Program-made: the position numbers and the translations under genes | From: Sphingosinicella sp. CPCC 101087 | GTDB taxonomy: Bacteria; Pseudomonadota; Alphaproteobacteria; Sphingomonadales; Sphingomonadaceae | Length of the DNA stretch: 64,000 nucleotides | Assembly (NCBI RefSeq): GCF_004151485.1 | Contig: NZ_SBFF01000005.1 | Span: 26,001-90,000, forward strand | Direction: 5' to 3' | In this document: positions 35,742-44,641 of the stretch, in pieces | Layout: every line of letters starts with the position of its first letter | How positions within the stretch are numbered: the first letter of the stretch is position 1 | The notes under the pieces: model-generated | What the model saw: only the letters and a program-made list of their open reading frames with translations | Databases searched by the model: none | What the model was told of the DNA's origin: nothing

Positions 35742-36559
35742 TGGACCGGTCGGAGGCTACCGGTGTCGGCGTCTCCCTCGTCGGACATGGCGCCGTGCTC
35801 GCCGTCCTGGTGCTCGGTCTGGCGTCGGTCGGCCGGGCGCCGCCGCCGTCGGACGCGATAGAGGTCTCGTTCGTCGACGAGGTCGGGCTCGTCTCCGCCG
35901 CACCGCAGCCGACGCAGGAGCCCCCGGCCCAGGGCATGGCGCCCGAGACCGGACCGGTCGACGACGCGCCCGCCGCGCCGACGCCAGAGCCGGCACAGCC
36001 GGAGCCGCGACCGACTCCGGCCGCGGCGCAGCCTGCCCCCCGCCAGGCGGCACCGAGCCCGGCGCGCGAAGCGCCGGCGCCGCCACGCGCCCGGCAACCT
36101 GCGCAGGAAAAGCAGGGCACGAGCGGCAGCGGCCGGCGCACCCAGCGCTCGCGCCTCGGCGATGACATCCTCAAGGGCATCGGCGACGATCCGACGCCGT
36201 CCACCTCGTCGCGCCCCACGGCAAGAATGACCGGCGAAGCCCGGGCGAGCATCAACGCCGCGATCCGCCGGGCGCTCGTGCCGTGCGAGCGTCAGCCGCT
36301 GCCGTCGCCGGAAGCGGGAGCGATCAGGGTGGACGTGTCGGTTACTCTGAGCCGCAACGGAAGCCTGGTTGGCGCGCAGGTGCGGCGGGTTCATAATGAC
36401 GATCCCGGGCTCCGGGCCTATGAGGAGAGGATGCGAGACCTCGCTCTGGCGGTCGTGCGCCAGTGCACGCCCATCCGCGGCCTTCCGCCCGAGCTGTACG
36501 ACGTGCCGCGCGGCTGGCGGCAATTCACCTATCAGTTCGATCCGAGGCAGACCCGATGA
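35741..36559 (+). CDS. tolA: TolA-like energy-transducing protein
   Basis: A 272-residue protein with one N-terminal transmembrane helix (about 11-28), a long low-complexity Pro/Ala/Glu-rich periplasmic span (about 50-135) in place of the Ala/Lys helix of E. coli TolA, and a C-terminal TolA/TonB-like domain (about 165-272; RVDVSVTLSRNGSLVGAQV). It bridges TolQR and TolB/Pal across the periplasm. The name rests mainly on position; sequence alone would fit any TonB-type transducer. Overlaps tolB by four bases. Confidence 0.85.
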   Translation: MDRSEATGVGVSLVGHGAVLAVLVLGLASVGRAPPPSDAIEVSFVDEVGLVSAAPQPTQEPPAQGMAPETGPVDDAPAAPTPEPAQPEPRPTPAAAQPAPRQAAPSPAREAPAPPRARQPAQEKQGTSGSGRRTQRSRLGDDILKGIGDDPTPSTSSRPTARMTGEARASINAAIRRALVPCERQPLPSPEAGAIRVDVSVTLSRNGSLVGAQVRRVHNDDPGLRAYEERMRDLALAVVRQCTPIRGLPPELYDVPRGWRQFTYQFDPRQTR

Positions 36560-37911
36560 AGCATGTTGGCCCCCTGAAGATTCTCGTTGCCCTCGTGGCC
36601 CTGTGCGCGGTGGCGGTGCCGGCGCAGGCGCAGCAGCTCCCTGTGCCGGCTCTGGAGCCAGCCGACGACGAGCCCATCCGCGTCGGCGAAGGCGTCACCG
36701 CGGCGATCCCGATCGCCATCCCCTACATGCCGACCCCGCAGCCGGCGGACACGCCCGCGGGAAATACCGTGGCGCTCGGCCGCCAGGTGGCGGAGATCGT
36801 CGCGGCCGACCTGGCGGGATCGGGCCTGTTCACGCCGATGGGGCCGGCCGGGCTGCGCCCGGTCGCCTATCCGCAGGTGACGGCGCCGGACTTCGGCTAT
36901 TTCGGAAGCACGGGCGCTCAGAACCTCGTCCAGGGCTTCGTCCAGGCCAATGCCAACGGCACGATCACCGTCGGCTGCTATCTCTACGACATTGCCGGAC
37001 AGGTGGAGCTCACCCGCCAGGGCTATGTCGTCCAGCCGCCGGAATGGCGCCGGGCTGCGCATCGCTGCGCCGATACGATCTACACCCGCCTGACCGGCGA
37101 AGGCGCCTATTTCGACACGCGCATCGTCTATGTCTCGGAGACCGGCCCGGCCCGGCGGCGGATCAAGCGGCTGGCGATCATGGATTATGACGGCGCCAAC
37201 CACCGCTTCCTGACGAACGGGCAGTGGACGGTGCTGACGCCGCGCTTCGCGCCCAACCAGCAGACGATCACCTTCATGACCTATCAGGACGAACGTCCGC
37301 GGGTGATGGTCTACGAGCTGGATTCGGGCCGCGCGCGGCCGCTGGTGGACCAGCCCTACATGACCTTCGCGCCGCGCTATTCGCCCGACAGCCGCTACAT
37401 CATCTTCTCGATGTCGGTGAACGGCAACACCGACATCTATCGCGTGCCGGTATCGGGGGGACGGCCGCAGCGGCTGACCAACGCCCCCGGAATCGACACT
37501 GGCGGCAGCTATTCGCCCGACGGCAGCCGCATCGTGTTCGAAAGCGACCGGGGCGGCACCCAGCAGCTCTACGTCATGAATGCCGACGGCTCGGGCCAGC
37601 GCCGGATCAGCTTCGGCGGCGGCGGCTATGCCACGCCGGTGTGGAGCCCGCGCGGCGACCTCATCGCCTTCACCAAGACCGGCGGATTCCGGATCGGCGT
37701 GATGAGCCCCAACGGATCGGGCGAGCGCATCCTGACCGGGGGCGGCTATGCCGAAGGCCCGACCTGGGCGCCGAACGGCAGGGCGGTGATGTTCACCCGC
37801 GGGGCCAGTTCCGGCCAGTTATGGTATGTCGACGTCGCGAGCGGCGTCACGCGCCGCGTCCCGACGCCGCTCGGCGGATCGGACCCCGCATGGTCGCCGT
37901 TACGTGACTAG
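36556..37911 (+). CDS. tolB: Tol-Pal system beta-propeller protein TolB
   Basis: A 451-residue periplasmic protein with a signal peptide (to about residue 26), an N-terminal TolB_N domain (to about 160) and a C-terminal six-bladed propeller seen as repeats such as PRYSPDSRYIIFSMS, GSYSPDGSRIVFESDR and PVWSPRGDLIAFTK. It binds Pal and shuttles between it and TolA. The ATG at 36556 overlaps the tolA stop (ATGA). Confidence 0.96.
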   Translation: MKHVGPLKILVALVALCAVAVPAQAQQLPVPALEPADDEPIRVGEGVTAAIPIAIPYMPTPQPADTPAGNTVALGRQVAEIVAADLAGSGLFTPMGPAGLRPVAYPQVTAPDFGYFGSTGAQNLVQGFVQANANGTITVGCYLYDIAGQVELTRQGYVVQPPEWRRAAHRCADTIYTRLTGEGAYFDTRIVYVSETGPARRRIKRLAIMDYDGANHRFLTNGQWTVLTPRFAPNQQTITFMTYQDERPRVMVYELDSGRARPLVDQPYMTFAPRYSPDSRYIIFSMSVNGNTDIYRVPVSGGRPQRLTNAPGIDTGGSYSPDGSRIVFESDRGGTQQLYVMNADGSGQRRISFGGGGYATPVWSPRGDLIAFTKTGGFRIGVMSPNGSGERILTGGGYAEGPTWAPNGRAVMFTRGASSGQLWYVDVASGVTRRVPTPLGGSDPAWSPLRD

Positions 37912-37957
37912 ATTTGGACGGCTTCGTGTTTCGACAGACGATGAAAGGGAGAGAAAT

Positions 37958-38482
37958 ATGAGAATGAAGATGATCAGCCTGGTGGCCGTCGCCGCCGCTC
38001 TGTCGATGACGGCCGGCTGCGCCCGCCGATCGGCCGACCTTCCGCCCGAGCCGCCGAGCTCGAACGTGCCGCCGGCGGACACCGGTAATCCCGACGGCAC
38101 GATCGGCGGCGCGCCGGTGCCGGGCTCGCGCGCCGACTTCCTGCAGAGCGTGACCTCGGATCGCGTGTTCTTCGCGCTCGACAGCTATTCGATCGACGCC
38201 GAAGCGCGGCGCACGCTCGACGCCCAGGCCGACTGGCTCAACCGCAATCCGACGGTGAACGTCACCATCGAGGGTCATGCCGACGAGCGCGGCACCCGTG
38301 AATACAACCTCGCGCTCGGCGATCGCCGTGCCAATGCGGCGCGCGATTATCTCCAGTCGCGCGGAGTCGCGGCGAACCGGATGCAGACGATCAGCTGGGG
38401 CAAGGAGCGCCCGGCGGTCGAAGGATCGAACGAATCCGCCTGGGCCCAGAACCGCCGCGCGGTGACGGTGGTGCCTGAATAA
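37958..38482 (+). CDS. pal: Peptidoglycan-associated lipoprotein Pal
   Basis: A 174-residue outer-membrane lipoprotein with signal peptide and lipobox MTAGC (Cys21), a Pro-rich linker and an OmpA-like domain (about 65-174) with TIEGHADERGTREYNLALGDRRA, which binds diaminopimelate in peptidoglycan. It anchors the outer membrane during division. ATG with AAGGGAG upstream; 46 bases after tolB, followed by a strong hairpin that closes the operon. Confidence 0.96.
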   Translation: MRMKMISLVAVAAALSMTAGCARRSADLPPEPPSSNVPPADTGNPDGTIGGAPVPGSRADFLQSVTSDRVFFALDSYSIDAEARRTLDAQADWLNRNPTVNVTIEGHADERGTREYNLALGDRRANAARDYLQSRGVAANRMQTISWGKERPAVEGSNESAWAQNRRAVTVVPE

Positions 38483-38490
38483 TCCCATTT

Positions 38491-38518
38491 CCCTCTCCCC
38501 GCTTCGGCGGGGAGAGGG
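38491..38518. terminator. Strong UUCG hairpin after pal
   Basis: A perfect 12-base stem (CCCTCTCCCCGC / GCGGGGAGAGGG) closed by a TTCG tetraloop lies between the converging pal and nuclease genes. There is no T tract on either side, so it may work as a bidirectional terminator or mRNA 3'-end stabiliser, or be a copy of an extragenic repeat. Confidence 0.6.
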
Positions 38519-38521
38519 CGT

Positions 38522-39370
38522 TCACGCCAACGCCTCGTCCAGCAGCCGCGCGAGCCTGATGCCGCCGCGCGCCACCTGCCGGCGGACGATCGGGATCAGG
38601 CGCCGCGTCGTCGCTTCGTCGATCACCGGCCGTTCATCGGGGATGGCCCCGCAAGGGTCGCCGAGCAGGGCGGCGTAGGCGAAATCCCGGCTGACTTCCC
38701 AATTCTCGCGGGCCCAGTCGGTCACGCTCCCCTGGCGGAACGCGGCCTTGTCGGCCGGTTCGAGCGAGCCCAGGATTCCCGCCGCGCCGGCCGCCGGGGT
38801 CGAGATTGCGCGCTCGGCGAGATAGCCGTCCCAAGCGAGGTGCAGGTTGGTCCGCCCGGCGATGAGTCCATAAGCGATCCGCAGCCCGTTGCCGCCGCGA
38901 TCGCCGCGATCGCCGGCATGGAGCGGCTGGTGCAGGTCTCCGACCAGGTGGATGAGGAAGGCGAGCGCCATCACCCGCTCGCGCTCCGGCACATCCCCGT
39001 CGGCAAGCAAGCGGGTGTGGCGCTCGATCTGCGCCGACACGCAATTGCCGTCGCGGCACGCGCCTTCCTGGTCGAACGGGCGGCAGACGTCGACATTCTG
39101 ATAGTGCCAGGGCGAAGCAAAGCTGAACCGATCCCCGAGCGTCTTGATGCAGTCCGCCCAATAGCTCGCCTGGGCGATGTTCCCGGCTGGGCAGGCCGGC
39201 GTCTCGAGCAGGGCCGAGCGGGCCAGCAGGGCCCGCAACCGGGCGCGGGTCTCGGGCCGCACCTCGCGCTCGGCAATGAGCGCGACGGTCTCGTGGCCAT
39301 ATTCCCACCAGGCCAAGGCGGGCCGCGGGGCCAGGAGCAGGATCAGGAGCAAAGCGAAGCGGCGCAGCAT
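38522..39370 (-). CDS. Secreted S1/P1-type nuclease
   Basis: A 282-residue protein with a signal peptide ending ALA before WWEYGHE. Cleavage there would expose the N-terminal Trp that is a zinc ligand in P1 nuclease, with His at mature position 6. Other metal-site pieces are visible: SYWADCIK, ASPWHYQNV, FLIHLVGDLHQPLHAGD and NLHLAWDGYL. It should cut single-stranded nucleic acids and release 3'-phosphate in the periplasm or medium, perhaps for nutrient salvage. The ATG at 39370 starts the signal peptide. Lies 25 bases after the asparaginase gene, same strand. Confidence 0.9.
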   Translation of the reverse strand: MLRRFALLLILLLAPRPALAWWEYGHETVALIAEREVRPETRARLRALLARSALLETPACPAGNIAQASYWADCIKTLGDRFSFASPWHYQNVDVCRPFDQEGACRDGNCVSAQIERHTRLLADGDVPERERVMALAFLIHLVGDLHQPLHAGDRGDRGGNGLRIAYGLIAGRTNLHLAWDGYLAERAISTPAAGAAGILGSLEPADKAAFRQGSVTDWARENWEVSRDFAYAALLGDPCGAIPDERPVIDEATTRRLIPIVRRQVARGGIRLARLLDEALA

Positions 39371-39395
39371 CGGCAATCCGGGAGCCGGCGGGCGA

Positions 39396-40406
39396 TCAGG
39401 CGGCAGCGTCGCCGACCGGGTCGTCGGCATAGATGGCGACGGTGCGGCCGGCCGGCGAGGCTTCGCCGCGATACATTCCCGGGGTGGTGAAGCTGAAGAG
39501 GGCGTCGCCGCGGCGAGTCACCAGGATGATCCCGCCCGCGCCGCCGAGCCCGCCGACCTCCGCCAGCACCGAATCGGCGATCGCCTGCGCCTCGGACCGC
39601 GGCAGGTCCGCGCCGCCCGCTGCCTCCTGCCGGAAGCGGATCCGGGCGCAGATCTCGTGCGCCACGCCGATCCTCAGGAAATATTCGCCGGCCCCGGTGG
39701 TCGAGATCGCTCCGGCGCGGTCGTCGGCATAGGTGCCGGCGCCGATCACCGGCGAATCGCCGACCCGGCCCCAGCGCTTCCCGGTGAGGCCCCCGGTCGA
39801 GGTGGCCGCGGCGACATGGCCGTACCGATCGAGCGCGACCGCACCCACGGTGCCATATTTGACGTCGATATCGAAGACTTCCCCGCCCCGCCGACGCAGT
39901 TCGTCGAGCTGGTGGCGGCGCTCGGGGGTCTCGAAATAGTCCTGCGATGCCTGCTCCAGTCCGCGGAGGCGCGAATATTCGTCGGCACCCCCGCGGCTGA
40001 GAAAGACGTGGGGGGAATGATCCATCACCGCCCGGGCAAGGCTGATCGGATTGCGCGTGGCCGTGACTCCGTTGACGGCGCCCGCACCCAGCCTGCGGCC
40101 TTCCATGATGGCCGCGTCCATTTCGATCGCACCCTCATAGGTGAGGACCGACCCGCGGCCGGCGTTGAAATGGGGATCGTCCTCGAGAATGCGGGCCGTC
40201 GCCTCGACCGCGTCGAGCGCATTGCCGCCGCGGGCCAGAATCTCGGTGCCCGCCGCCAGCGCGTCCTCGAGCCCGCTGCGGGCAGCCTTTTCCGTTTCCG
40301 CATCAAGGAGGCCATGATCGAGATTGCCGCAGCCGCCATGGATGACCAGGCGCCATTCCGGCCGCCCCGATTCGAGGGCGCGAGGGAGGGCGGCAGGCTC
40401 GGTCAT
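39396..40406 (-). CDS. Isoaspartyl peptidase / L-asparaginase (Ntn hydrolase)
   Basis: A 336-residue plant-type asparaginase precursor. Signature pieces are VIHGGCGNLD near the N-terminus, LEDDPHFNAGRGSVLTYEG, and the self-cleavage site with nucleophile Thr in KYGTVGAVALD, followed by AAATSTGGLTGKRWGRVGDSP. It splits beta-aspartyl dipeptides and asparagine after autoproteolysis. The ATG at 40406 has GGAG nine bases upstream; an in-frame start seven codons earlier is less likely. No signal peptide, unlike its operon partner. Confidence 0.92.
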   Translation of the reverse strand: MTEPAALPRALESGRPEWRLVIHGGCGNLDHGLLDAETEKAARSGLEDALAAGTEILARGGNALDAVEATARILEDDPHFNAGRGSVLTYEGAIEMDAAIMEGRRLGAGAVNGVTATRNPISLARAVMDHSPHVFLSRGGADEYSRLRGLEQASQDYFETPERRHQLDELRRRGGEVFDIDVKYGTVGAVALDRYGHVAAATSTGGLTGKRWGRVGDSPVIGAGTYADDRAGAISTTGAGEYFLRIGVAHEICARIRFRQEAAGGADLPRSEAQAIADSVLAEVGGLGGAGGIILVTRRGDALFSFTTPGMYRGEASPAGRTVAIYADDPVGDAAA

Positions 40407-40572
40407 CGGCGGAGACTCCAGGTACACGCACGGGGCGTCCAGGCGCGTCCGCGCCGCCCCGGCAGGCGCGGCCCTCCTGCTGCTTGGGCGCCTTCCCTGT
40501 CCAGCCCCTTTTTTCCGGAAGTCGCGGTTTTGGCCCCGGCCGAAACGATTCCGCTTGCCCGAATCGAAACAA

Positions 40573-40589
40573 TATAATTATGATATCAT
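40573..40589 (+). promoter_or_regulatory. AT-rich promoter core with TATAAT and ATGATATCAT palindrome
   Basis: Within a GC-rich genome, 40568-40596 is strikingly AT-rich. It holds a perfect TATAAT (40573-40578) and then a 10-base palindrome ATGATATCAT (40580-40589), with ATGAT repeated at 40588. The ribosome-binding site CGGGAGG follows before the ATG of the SPFH gene at 40611. No good -35 is seen at normal distance, so an activator may be needed. The palindrome overlaps the expected transcription start and could be bound by the ribbon-helix-helix protein of the same operon. Confidence 0.55.
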
Positions 40590-40610
40590 GATTAAACGGG
40601 AGGCGCGATA

Positions 40611-41528
40611 ATGGCACAGGAAATCCACAAGGCGTCGGACATCCACGACCTGCGGCTTTCGCGGGAACGCGCCGCGGCGACACAGAGCGGCTATCCGATG
40701 ATTCTGCTGCTCGTCCTCCTCGTCGCGGCGGGGGCGGCGTCGACGTGGCTCGGAGTCGCGCGGGAAGATCCCTGGATGATCGGGCTGTCCGCCTGGGCTT
40801 TCGGCCCGGCGGCCTTGTTCGTCGCCGTCGGATTCTATTTCCTGCAGCCCAACCAGGCCGCGGCGATCCTGCTGTTCGGCGACTATAAGGGCACGGATCG
40901 CCAGACCGGGCTCCGCTGGCGGCTGCCATGGCTCACCCGCACCAAGATCTCGACCCGCATCCACAACATCACGTCGGACCGGCTGAAGGTGAACGACCTG
41001 CGTGGCAACCCGATCGAGATCGCCGCCAACGTCGTGTGGCGCGTGACCGACACGGCGCAGGCGCTGTTCGACGTCGACAATTATGTGGAGTTCATCGAGA
41101 TCCAGGTCGAAAGCGCCGTGCGGGCGATGGCCGGGCGGTATCCCTACGACGATATCGAGCATAAGGAGGTGACGCTGCGCGGCGATGCCGACGTGGTGAA
41201 TGCCGAGCTCGAGAAGGAACTGCAGGAACGCGTGGCCCGCGCCGGAATCTCGATCGACGAATCCCGGCTCACCCATCTCGCTTATGCCCAGGAGATCGCC
41301 CAGGCGATGCTTCGTCGTCAGCAGGCCGAGGCGGTGATCGCGGCGCGGGAGAAACTGGTGATCGGCGCCGTCAGCATGGTGGAAACCGCGCTGCAGAAGC
41401 TGTCGGAGAAGAACGTGGTGCATCTCGACGACGAGCGGCGGGCCGCAATGGTCTCGAACCTGATGGTCGTGCTGTGCTCGGAACGGGACACCCAGCCCGT
41501 GGTGAATGCCGGCACGCTCTATCAATAG
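40611..41528 (+). CDS. SPFH/Band 7 domain membrane protein
   Basis: A 305-residue protein with two hydrophobic segments near the N-terminus (about 25-45 and 50-72), then an SPFH domain (about 75-270: [57 protein letters not shown]) and a coiled C-terminal part ([21 protein letters not shown]). Family members (stomatin, prohibitin, flotillin types) form ring or cage assemblies at membranes and recruit proteases or shape membrane domains. It leads a tight operon with a DNA-binding-like protein and a miniature membrane protein. Role unknown. Confidence 0.88.
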   Translation: MAQEIHKASDIHDLRLSRERAAATQSGYPMILLLVLLVAAGAASTWLGVAREDPWMIGLSAWAFGPAALFVAVGFYFLQPNQAAAILLFGDYKGTDRQTGLRWRLPWLTRTKISTRIHNITSDRLKVNDLRGNPIEIAANVVWRVTDTAQALFDVDNYVEFIEIQVESAVRAMAGRYPYDDIEHKEVTLRGDADVVNAELEKELQERVARAGISIDESRLTHLAYAQEIAQAMLRRQQAEAVIAAREKLVIGAVSMVETALQKLSEKNVVHLDDERRAAMVSNLMVVLCSERDTQPVVNAGTLYQ

Positions 41529-41546
41529 GGCCGGTCCGCTCCGATC

Positions 41547-41753
41547 ATGTCATCCCGCCCAAAGAAGGCCTTTCCGCTGCGCATCGAGCCCGCTCTATGG
41601 TCGGCGCTCGAGCGCTGCGCGGCGGCCGACTTCCGCAGCGTCAACGCCGAGATCGAGGTGCTGCTGCGCGAGGCGCTGGCACGCAGGGGCCTGAAGGTGG
41701 CGCCCCCGGAGGAGCGGCGCAGAGGAAGGCCGCCCAAGGAGGAGAAGGAATGA
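41547..41753 (+). CDS. Arc-like ribbon-helix-helix protein
   Basis: A 68-residue protein. The core KKAFPLRIEPALWSALERCA, then AADFRSVNAEIEVLLREALA, fits the beta-strand/helix/helix pattern of Arc-type repressors (PLRIxxxLWxxLExxAxxxxRSxNAEI). A charged tail ending GRPPKEEKE follows and resembles an AT-hook-like GRP motif. Likely a small DNA-binding dimer, perhaps the repressor of its own operon. Starts 19 bases after the SPFH stop; its stop overlaps the next ATG. Confidence 0.75.
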   Translation: MSSRPKKAFPLRIEPALWSALERCAAADFRSVNAEIEVLLREALARRGLKVAPPEERRRGRPPKEEKE

Positions 41754-41854
41754 TGTTCATGGCGTTCCACAGCCGGCGGCGGCGGATTCTCTGGCTGACC
41801 GGCCTCTTCGTCGCCCTGATTTTGATCGGCGCCGGCATGCTCAGGCTCGCCTGA
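41750..41854 (+). CDS. 34-residue single-pass membrane miniprotein
   Basis: Starts with ATGATG overlapping the TGA of the ribbon-helix-helix gene, so translation is very probably coupled, with GGAGAAGGA upstream. It encodes a short basic N-terminus (HSRRRR) and one hydrophobic helix (ILWLTGLFVALILIGAGML). The positive N-terminus predicts cytoplasmic N-side. Too short to be certain from sequence, but overlap, ribosome-binding site and membrane character together support it. Confidence 0.6.
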   Translation: MMFMAFHSRRRRILWLTGLFVALILIGAGMLRLA

Positions 41855-41916
41855 AGCCCCTTGTCAACGCGTCCATAGCCGATCATCGCTGCCGCCGTCC
41901 GAGCGGGAGGAGCTTC

Positions 41917-43176
41917 ATGCATTTCGACAGGCGGCATTTCATGGGTCTGGGGCTTGCGGCGGTCGGCGCCGCCGCGCTCCGCCCGGCGAGCCTCTTCGCG
42001 CAGGCGTCGACGGCGGTGCCGGGGCTGAGATCGATAACCGGCGATGCGGTTCCGATCAGCGGGGAGGAGCATCTCGAGCGGATCGCGCGGGCGCAGCGGC
42101 TGATGGCCGATCTCGGCCTTTCCGCGCTGTTCATCGAGCCCGGCGCCTCGATGACCTATTTCACCGGCGTCCAGTGGTGGCGGAGCGAGCGGCTCACCGC
42201 GGCGATCCTGCCGCGCGACGGCGAGCCCGCGATCGTCACGCCGCATTTCGAGGAGCCGTCGGTCCGCGAGAGCCTGAAGGTGCCGGGCGAGGTGCGCGTC
42301 TGGAACGAACATGAGGACCCGCTGCGCACCGTCGCCGGCTTCCTGCGCGACCGCGGCCTTACCGGCCCAGTGGGCGTCGAAGAGACGGTTCGCTTCTTCG
42401 CGGTCGACGGCCTTCGGCGCGCCATGCCCGGCGTCGAGCTGCGGCCGGGGGCGCCGGTGGTCCGCGGCTGCCGCATGGTCAAGACGGCGCACGAGCTTGC
42501 GCTCATGCAGAAGGCCGCCGACGTCACCCTTGCCGCCTATCGCCACACCGCGCCGCGAATCGAGCGGGGCATGACCCCCGCGGACATCGGCGCCATCATG
42601 GCCGGCGCAACGCAGGCGCTCGGCGGCAATTCCGAATTCGCCCTGATCCTGCTCGGGGAGGCGAGCGCCTATCCGCATGGCTCGGGCCAGCCCCAGGAGG
42701 TCCGCGAAGGCGAGGTCGTGCTGATGGACTGCGGCTGCACCGTCCACGGCTATCAGTCCGACATCTCGCGCAGCTTCGTGTTCGGCGAGCCGACGGCCGA
42801 GCAGCGCCGCGTTTGGGAGCAGGTCCGTCGCGGCCAGGAGATCGCCTTCGCCGCCGCGCAACTCGGCCGCACCGCGGGAAGCGTCGACGACACGGTGCGG
42901 GCGCAATATGAGCGATGGGGCTACGGCCCCGGCTACAGCCTGCCCGGCCTGTCCCACCGCACCGGCCACGGCATCGGCCTCGAGGGACATGAGCCGGTCA
43001 ATCTGGTCCATGGCGAGACGACTCCGCTCGCGCCCGGCATGTGCTTCTCGAACGAGCCGGGCCTCTATCTGCCGGGCAAGTTCGGGATCCGGCTCGAAGA
43101 TTGCTTCTACATGGCCGAGGGAGGCCCCCGCTGGTTCACCACGCCGCCGCCGTCGATCGACGAGCCGTTCGGTTGA
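41917..43176 (+). CDS. Tat-exported M24 metallopeptidase (Xaa-Pro aminopeptidase-like)
   Basis: A 419-residue pita-bread-fold enzyme. The N-terminal MHFDRRHFMGLGLAAVG is a twin-arginine signal. A creatinase-like N-domain (about 45-170) precedes the peptidase domain. All five metal ligands look intact: Asp in LMDCGCTVHG, Asp in YQSDISRSF, His in HRTGHGIGLEGHE, Glu in FSNEPGLYLPG and Glu in IRLEDCF. It should remove N-terminal residues next to proline in the periplasm. 62 bases after the miniprotein gene. Confidence 0.9.
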   Translation: MHFDRRHFMGLGLAAVGAAALRPASLFAQASTAVPGLRSITGDAVPISGEEHLERIARAQRLMADLGLSALFIEPGASMTYFTGVQWWRSERLTAAILPRDGEPAIVTPHFEEPSVRESLKVPGEVRVWNEHEDPLRTVAGFLRDRGLTGPVGVEETVRFFAVDGLRRAMPGVELRPGAPVVRGCRMVKTAHELALMQKAADVTLAAYRHTAPRIERGMTPADIGAIMAGATQALGGNSEFALILLGEASAYPHGSGQPQEVREGEVVLMDCGCTVHGYQSDISRSFVFGEPTAEQRRVWEQVRRGQEIAFAAAQLGRTAGSVDDTVRAQYERWGYGPGYSLPGLSHRTGHGIGLEGHEPVNLVHGETTPLAPGMCFSNEPGLYLPGKFGIRLEDCFYMAEGGPRWFTTPPPSIDEPFG

Positions 43177-43208
43177 CCGCCGGGCGCCTCCAGGCCGATG
43201 AGGATGTC

Positions 43209-43685
43209 GTGAACGACGAGGCCAATGGAATCCGCGTGCGCGCGGCGACCGCCGCCGACAAAGCGGCGTGGCGCCGGCTGTGGAACGGATATCTGAAAGC
43301 CTTGGGTGCCGAGGTGCCGGAGGATGTGACCGAGCATTGCTGGTCGCGTCTCCTCGACCCCAGCTCCGGTCTGTTCGCGCGACTGGCCGAGCGCGACGGC
43401 GAGGTGGTCGGCTTCGCCGTGTGCGTGCTGCATCCGGGGACGTGGAAGCTCCAGCCGATCTGCTATCTCGAGGACCTCGGCGTCGACGAGGCGGTGCGGG
43501 GCCAGGGGGTTGGCCGGGCCCTGATCGAGGACCTGCTGGCGCTGGCGAGATCGCGCGGCTGGTCGCGGCTCTACTGGCACACGAACAGCGCCAACCATCA
43601 GGCGCGACGGCTGTACGACAAGTTCGCGCCGGCCGACGATGTCGTGCGCTACCAGATCGAGCTCGACCGGAATTCTCAGCTGTAG
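43209..43685 (+). CDS. GNAT-family N-acetyltransferase
   Basis: A 158-residue GNAT protein with motif A/B LEDLGVDEAVRGQGVGRALIEDLLALA (acetyl-CoA pyrophosphate loop RGQGVG) and a C-terminal YWHTNSANHQARRLYDKF. Likely acetylates a small molecule or protein N-terminus; substrate not predictable. The GTG at 43209 with GAGG six bases upstream fits better than a longer frame reaching back into the peptidase gene. Its end overlaps the converging DUF6644 gene by ten bases. Confidence 0.85.
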   Translation: MNDEANGIRVRAATAADKAAWRRLWNGYLKALGAEVPEDVTEHCWSRLLDPSSGLFARLAERDGEVVGFAVCVLHPGTWKLQPICYLEDLGVDEAVRGQGVGRALIEDLLALARSRGWSRLYWHTNSANHQARRLYDKFAPADDVVRYQIELDRNSQL

Positions 43686-44146
43686 GCGATCATCCGTCCC
43701 GCCGTGGCCACTGACAGCCAGAAGGCGAGCGACGCGAGGGCCATCAGCCGCGCCGCGCCCGATGGCGGCTCGGGCGAAGCCCGGCCGAACAGCCAGCGGA
43801 AGACCAATGCGTTGGCGAGCGCCAGCGCGATCAGCACGAGCTTGAGACGGAAGGTCCAGCTCGTCGCCAGCGAAAGGGCGTCGGCGGCGAAGAGGACCGT
43901 CCCGCTCGCGACGAGAATGATAAGCCCACCGATCGCAAGCGGCGTCAGCGCGCCGGCGAGCGGTGCGAGCGGAAGGCGGGGGAACAAGCCGAGCAGCCGC
44001 AGGTCGACCAGGCCGATCCCGCCCACCAGCAGCACCAGGCCCAGCAGGTGGAGCGTGTTGGCGACCGGATATGCGAGCGCCGATTCCGCCGCCCAGGCCG
44101 CATAGTCGCTCGATGCGACCCTTCGAGCCAGGTCGGCGAGTGCCAA
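43676..44146 (-). CDS. DUF6644-like integral membrane protein
   Basis: A protein of about 156 residues with four predicted transmembrane helices and the typical start of this family: SSDYAAWAAESALAYPVANTLHLLGLVLLVGG, then LVDLRLLGLFPRLPLAPLAGALTPLAIGG. Function unknown. I place the start at a TTG (44146), nine bases beyond the stop of the DUF6152 gene, because the frame upstream of it lies inside that gene. Forms a pair with DUF6152, which such proteins often accompany. Confidence 0.65.
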   Translation of the reverse strand: MALADLARRVASSDYAAWAAESALAYPVANTLHLLGLVLLVGGIGLVDLRLLGLFPRLPLAPLAGALTPLAIGGLIILVASGTVLFAADALSLATSWTFRLKLVLIALALANALVFRWLFGRASPEPPSGAARLMALASLAFWLSVATAGRMIAYS

Positions 44147-44154
44147 GGCCGTAC

Positions 44155-44502
44155 TTAGCGCAGCTCGACCGTTTGGTCGCCGACGATGATCCGCTCGATC
44201 CGCATTTCGCGCGTCCCGTCCTTGCGTGGATAGCCCACCAGCGTCACGTGCTGGCGCGGGCCGAGCATGGCCTGGGTCAGCCCGCGCGATTCCATCCGCC
44301 GGACCGGCGCTAGGACCACATCCCAGGTGGCATTGTCGTAGCGAACCCGGGCCGAGCCGTGGGGATTGCCCCAATTCACGTCGCTCAGGCTGGCCGTATG
44401 GGTGATGGTGCGCTCCATGTCGTAGCTCGACCAGCCATGATGGGCCAGAGCGGCTGCGGGCGCGACCGACAAGGCGGCGGCGATCAAGATCTTTCTCAAC
44501 AT
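44155..44502 (-). CDS. DUF6152 periplasmic protein
   Basis: A 115-residue protein with a signal peptide (to AAALA, about residue 20) and the family core [36 protein letters not shown]. Predicted periplasmic, with an OB-like small beta domain; function unknown. The ATG is at 44502. It is divergent from ispG and 8 bases upstream of the membrane-protein gene. Confidence 0.75.
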   Translation of the reverse strand: MLRKILIAAALSVAPAAALAHHGWSSYDMERTITHTASLSDVNWGNPHGSARVRYDNATWDVVLAPVRRMESRGLTQAMLGPRQHVTLVGYPRKDGTREMRIERIIVGDQTVELR

Positions 44503-44641
44503 CCTCGGCTCCTCATCTTGCGCGTGGTTCATAGCAGATCGGAGGCCGATCTCGAAGGCTCCGCCAGCGAACGCGGCGTGGGCGCGTTGCGCATTTGCCC
44601 CGTGCCTTTCCCTCGTCACCTGCAGCGCCTATATCGCGGCC

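Noticed and set aside
41547..41854. Toxin-antitoxin pair (ribbon-helix-helix antitoxin plus membrane toxin)
   Set aside because: The order and overlap fit, but the ribbon-helix-helix gene is tied to the SPFH gene and no known toxin family is recognisable; kept only as a hypothesis in the findings.
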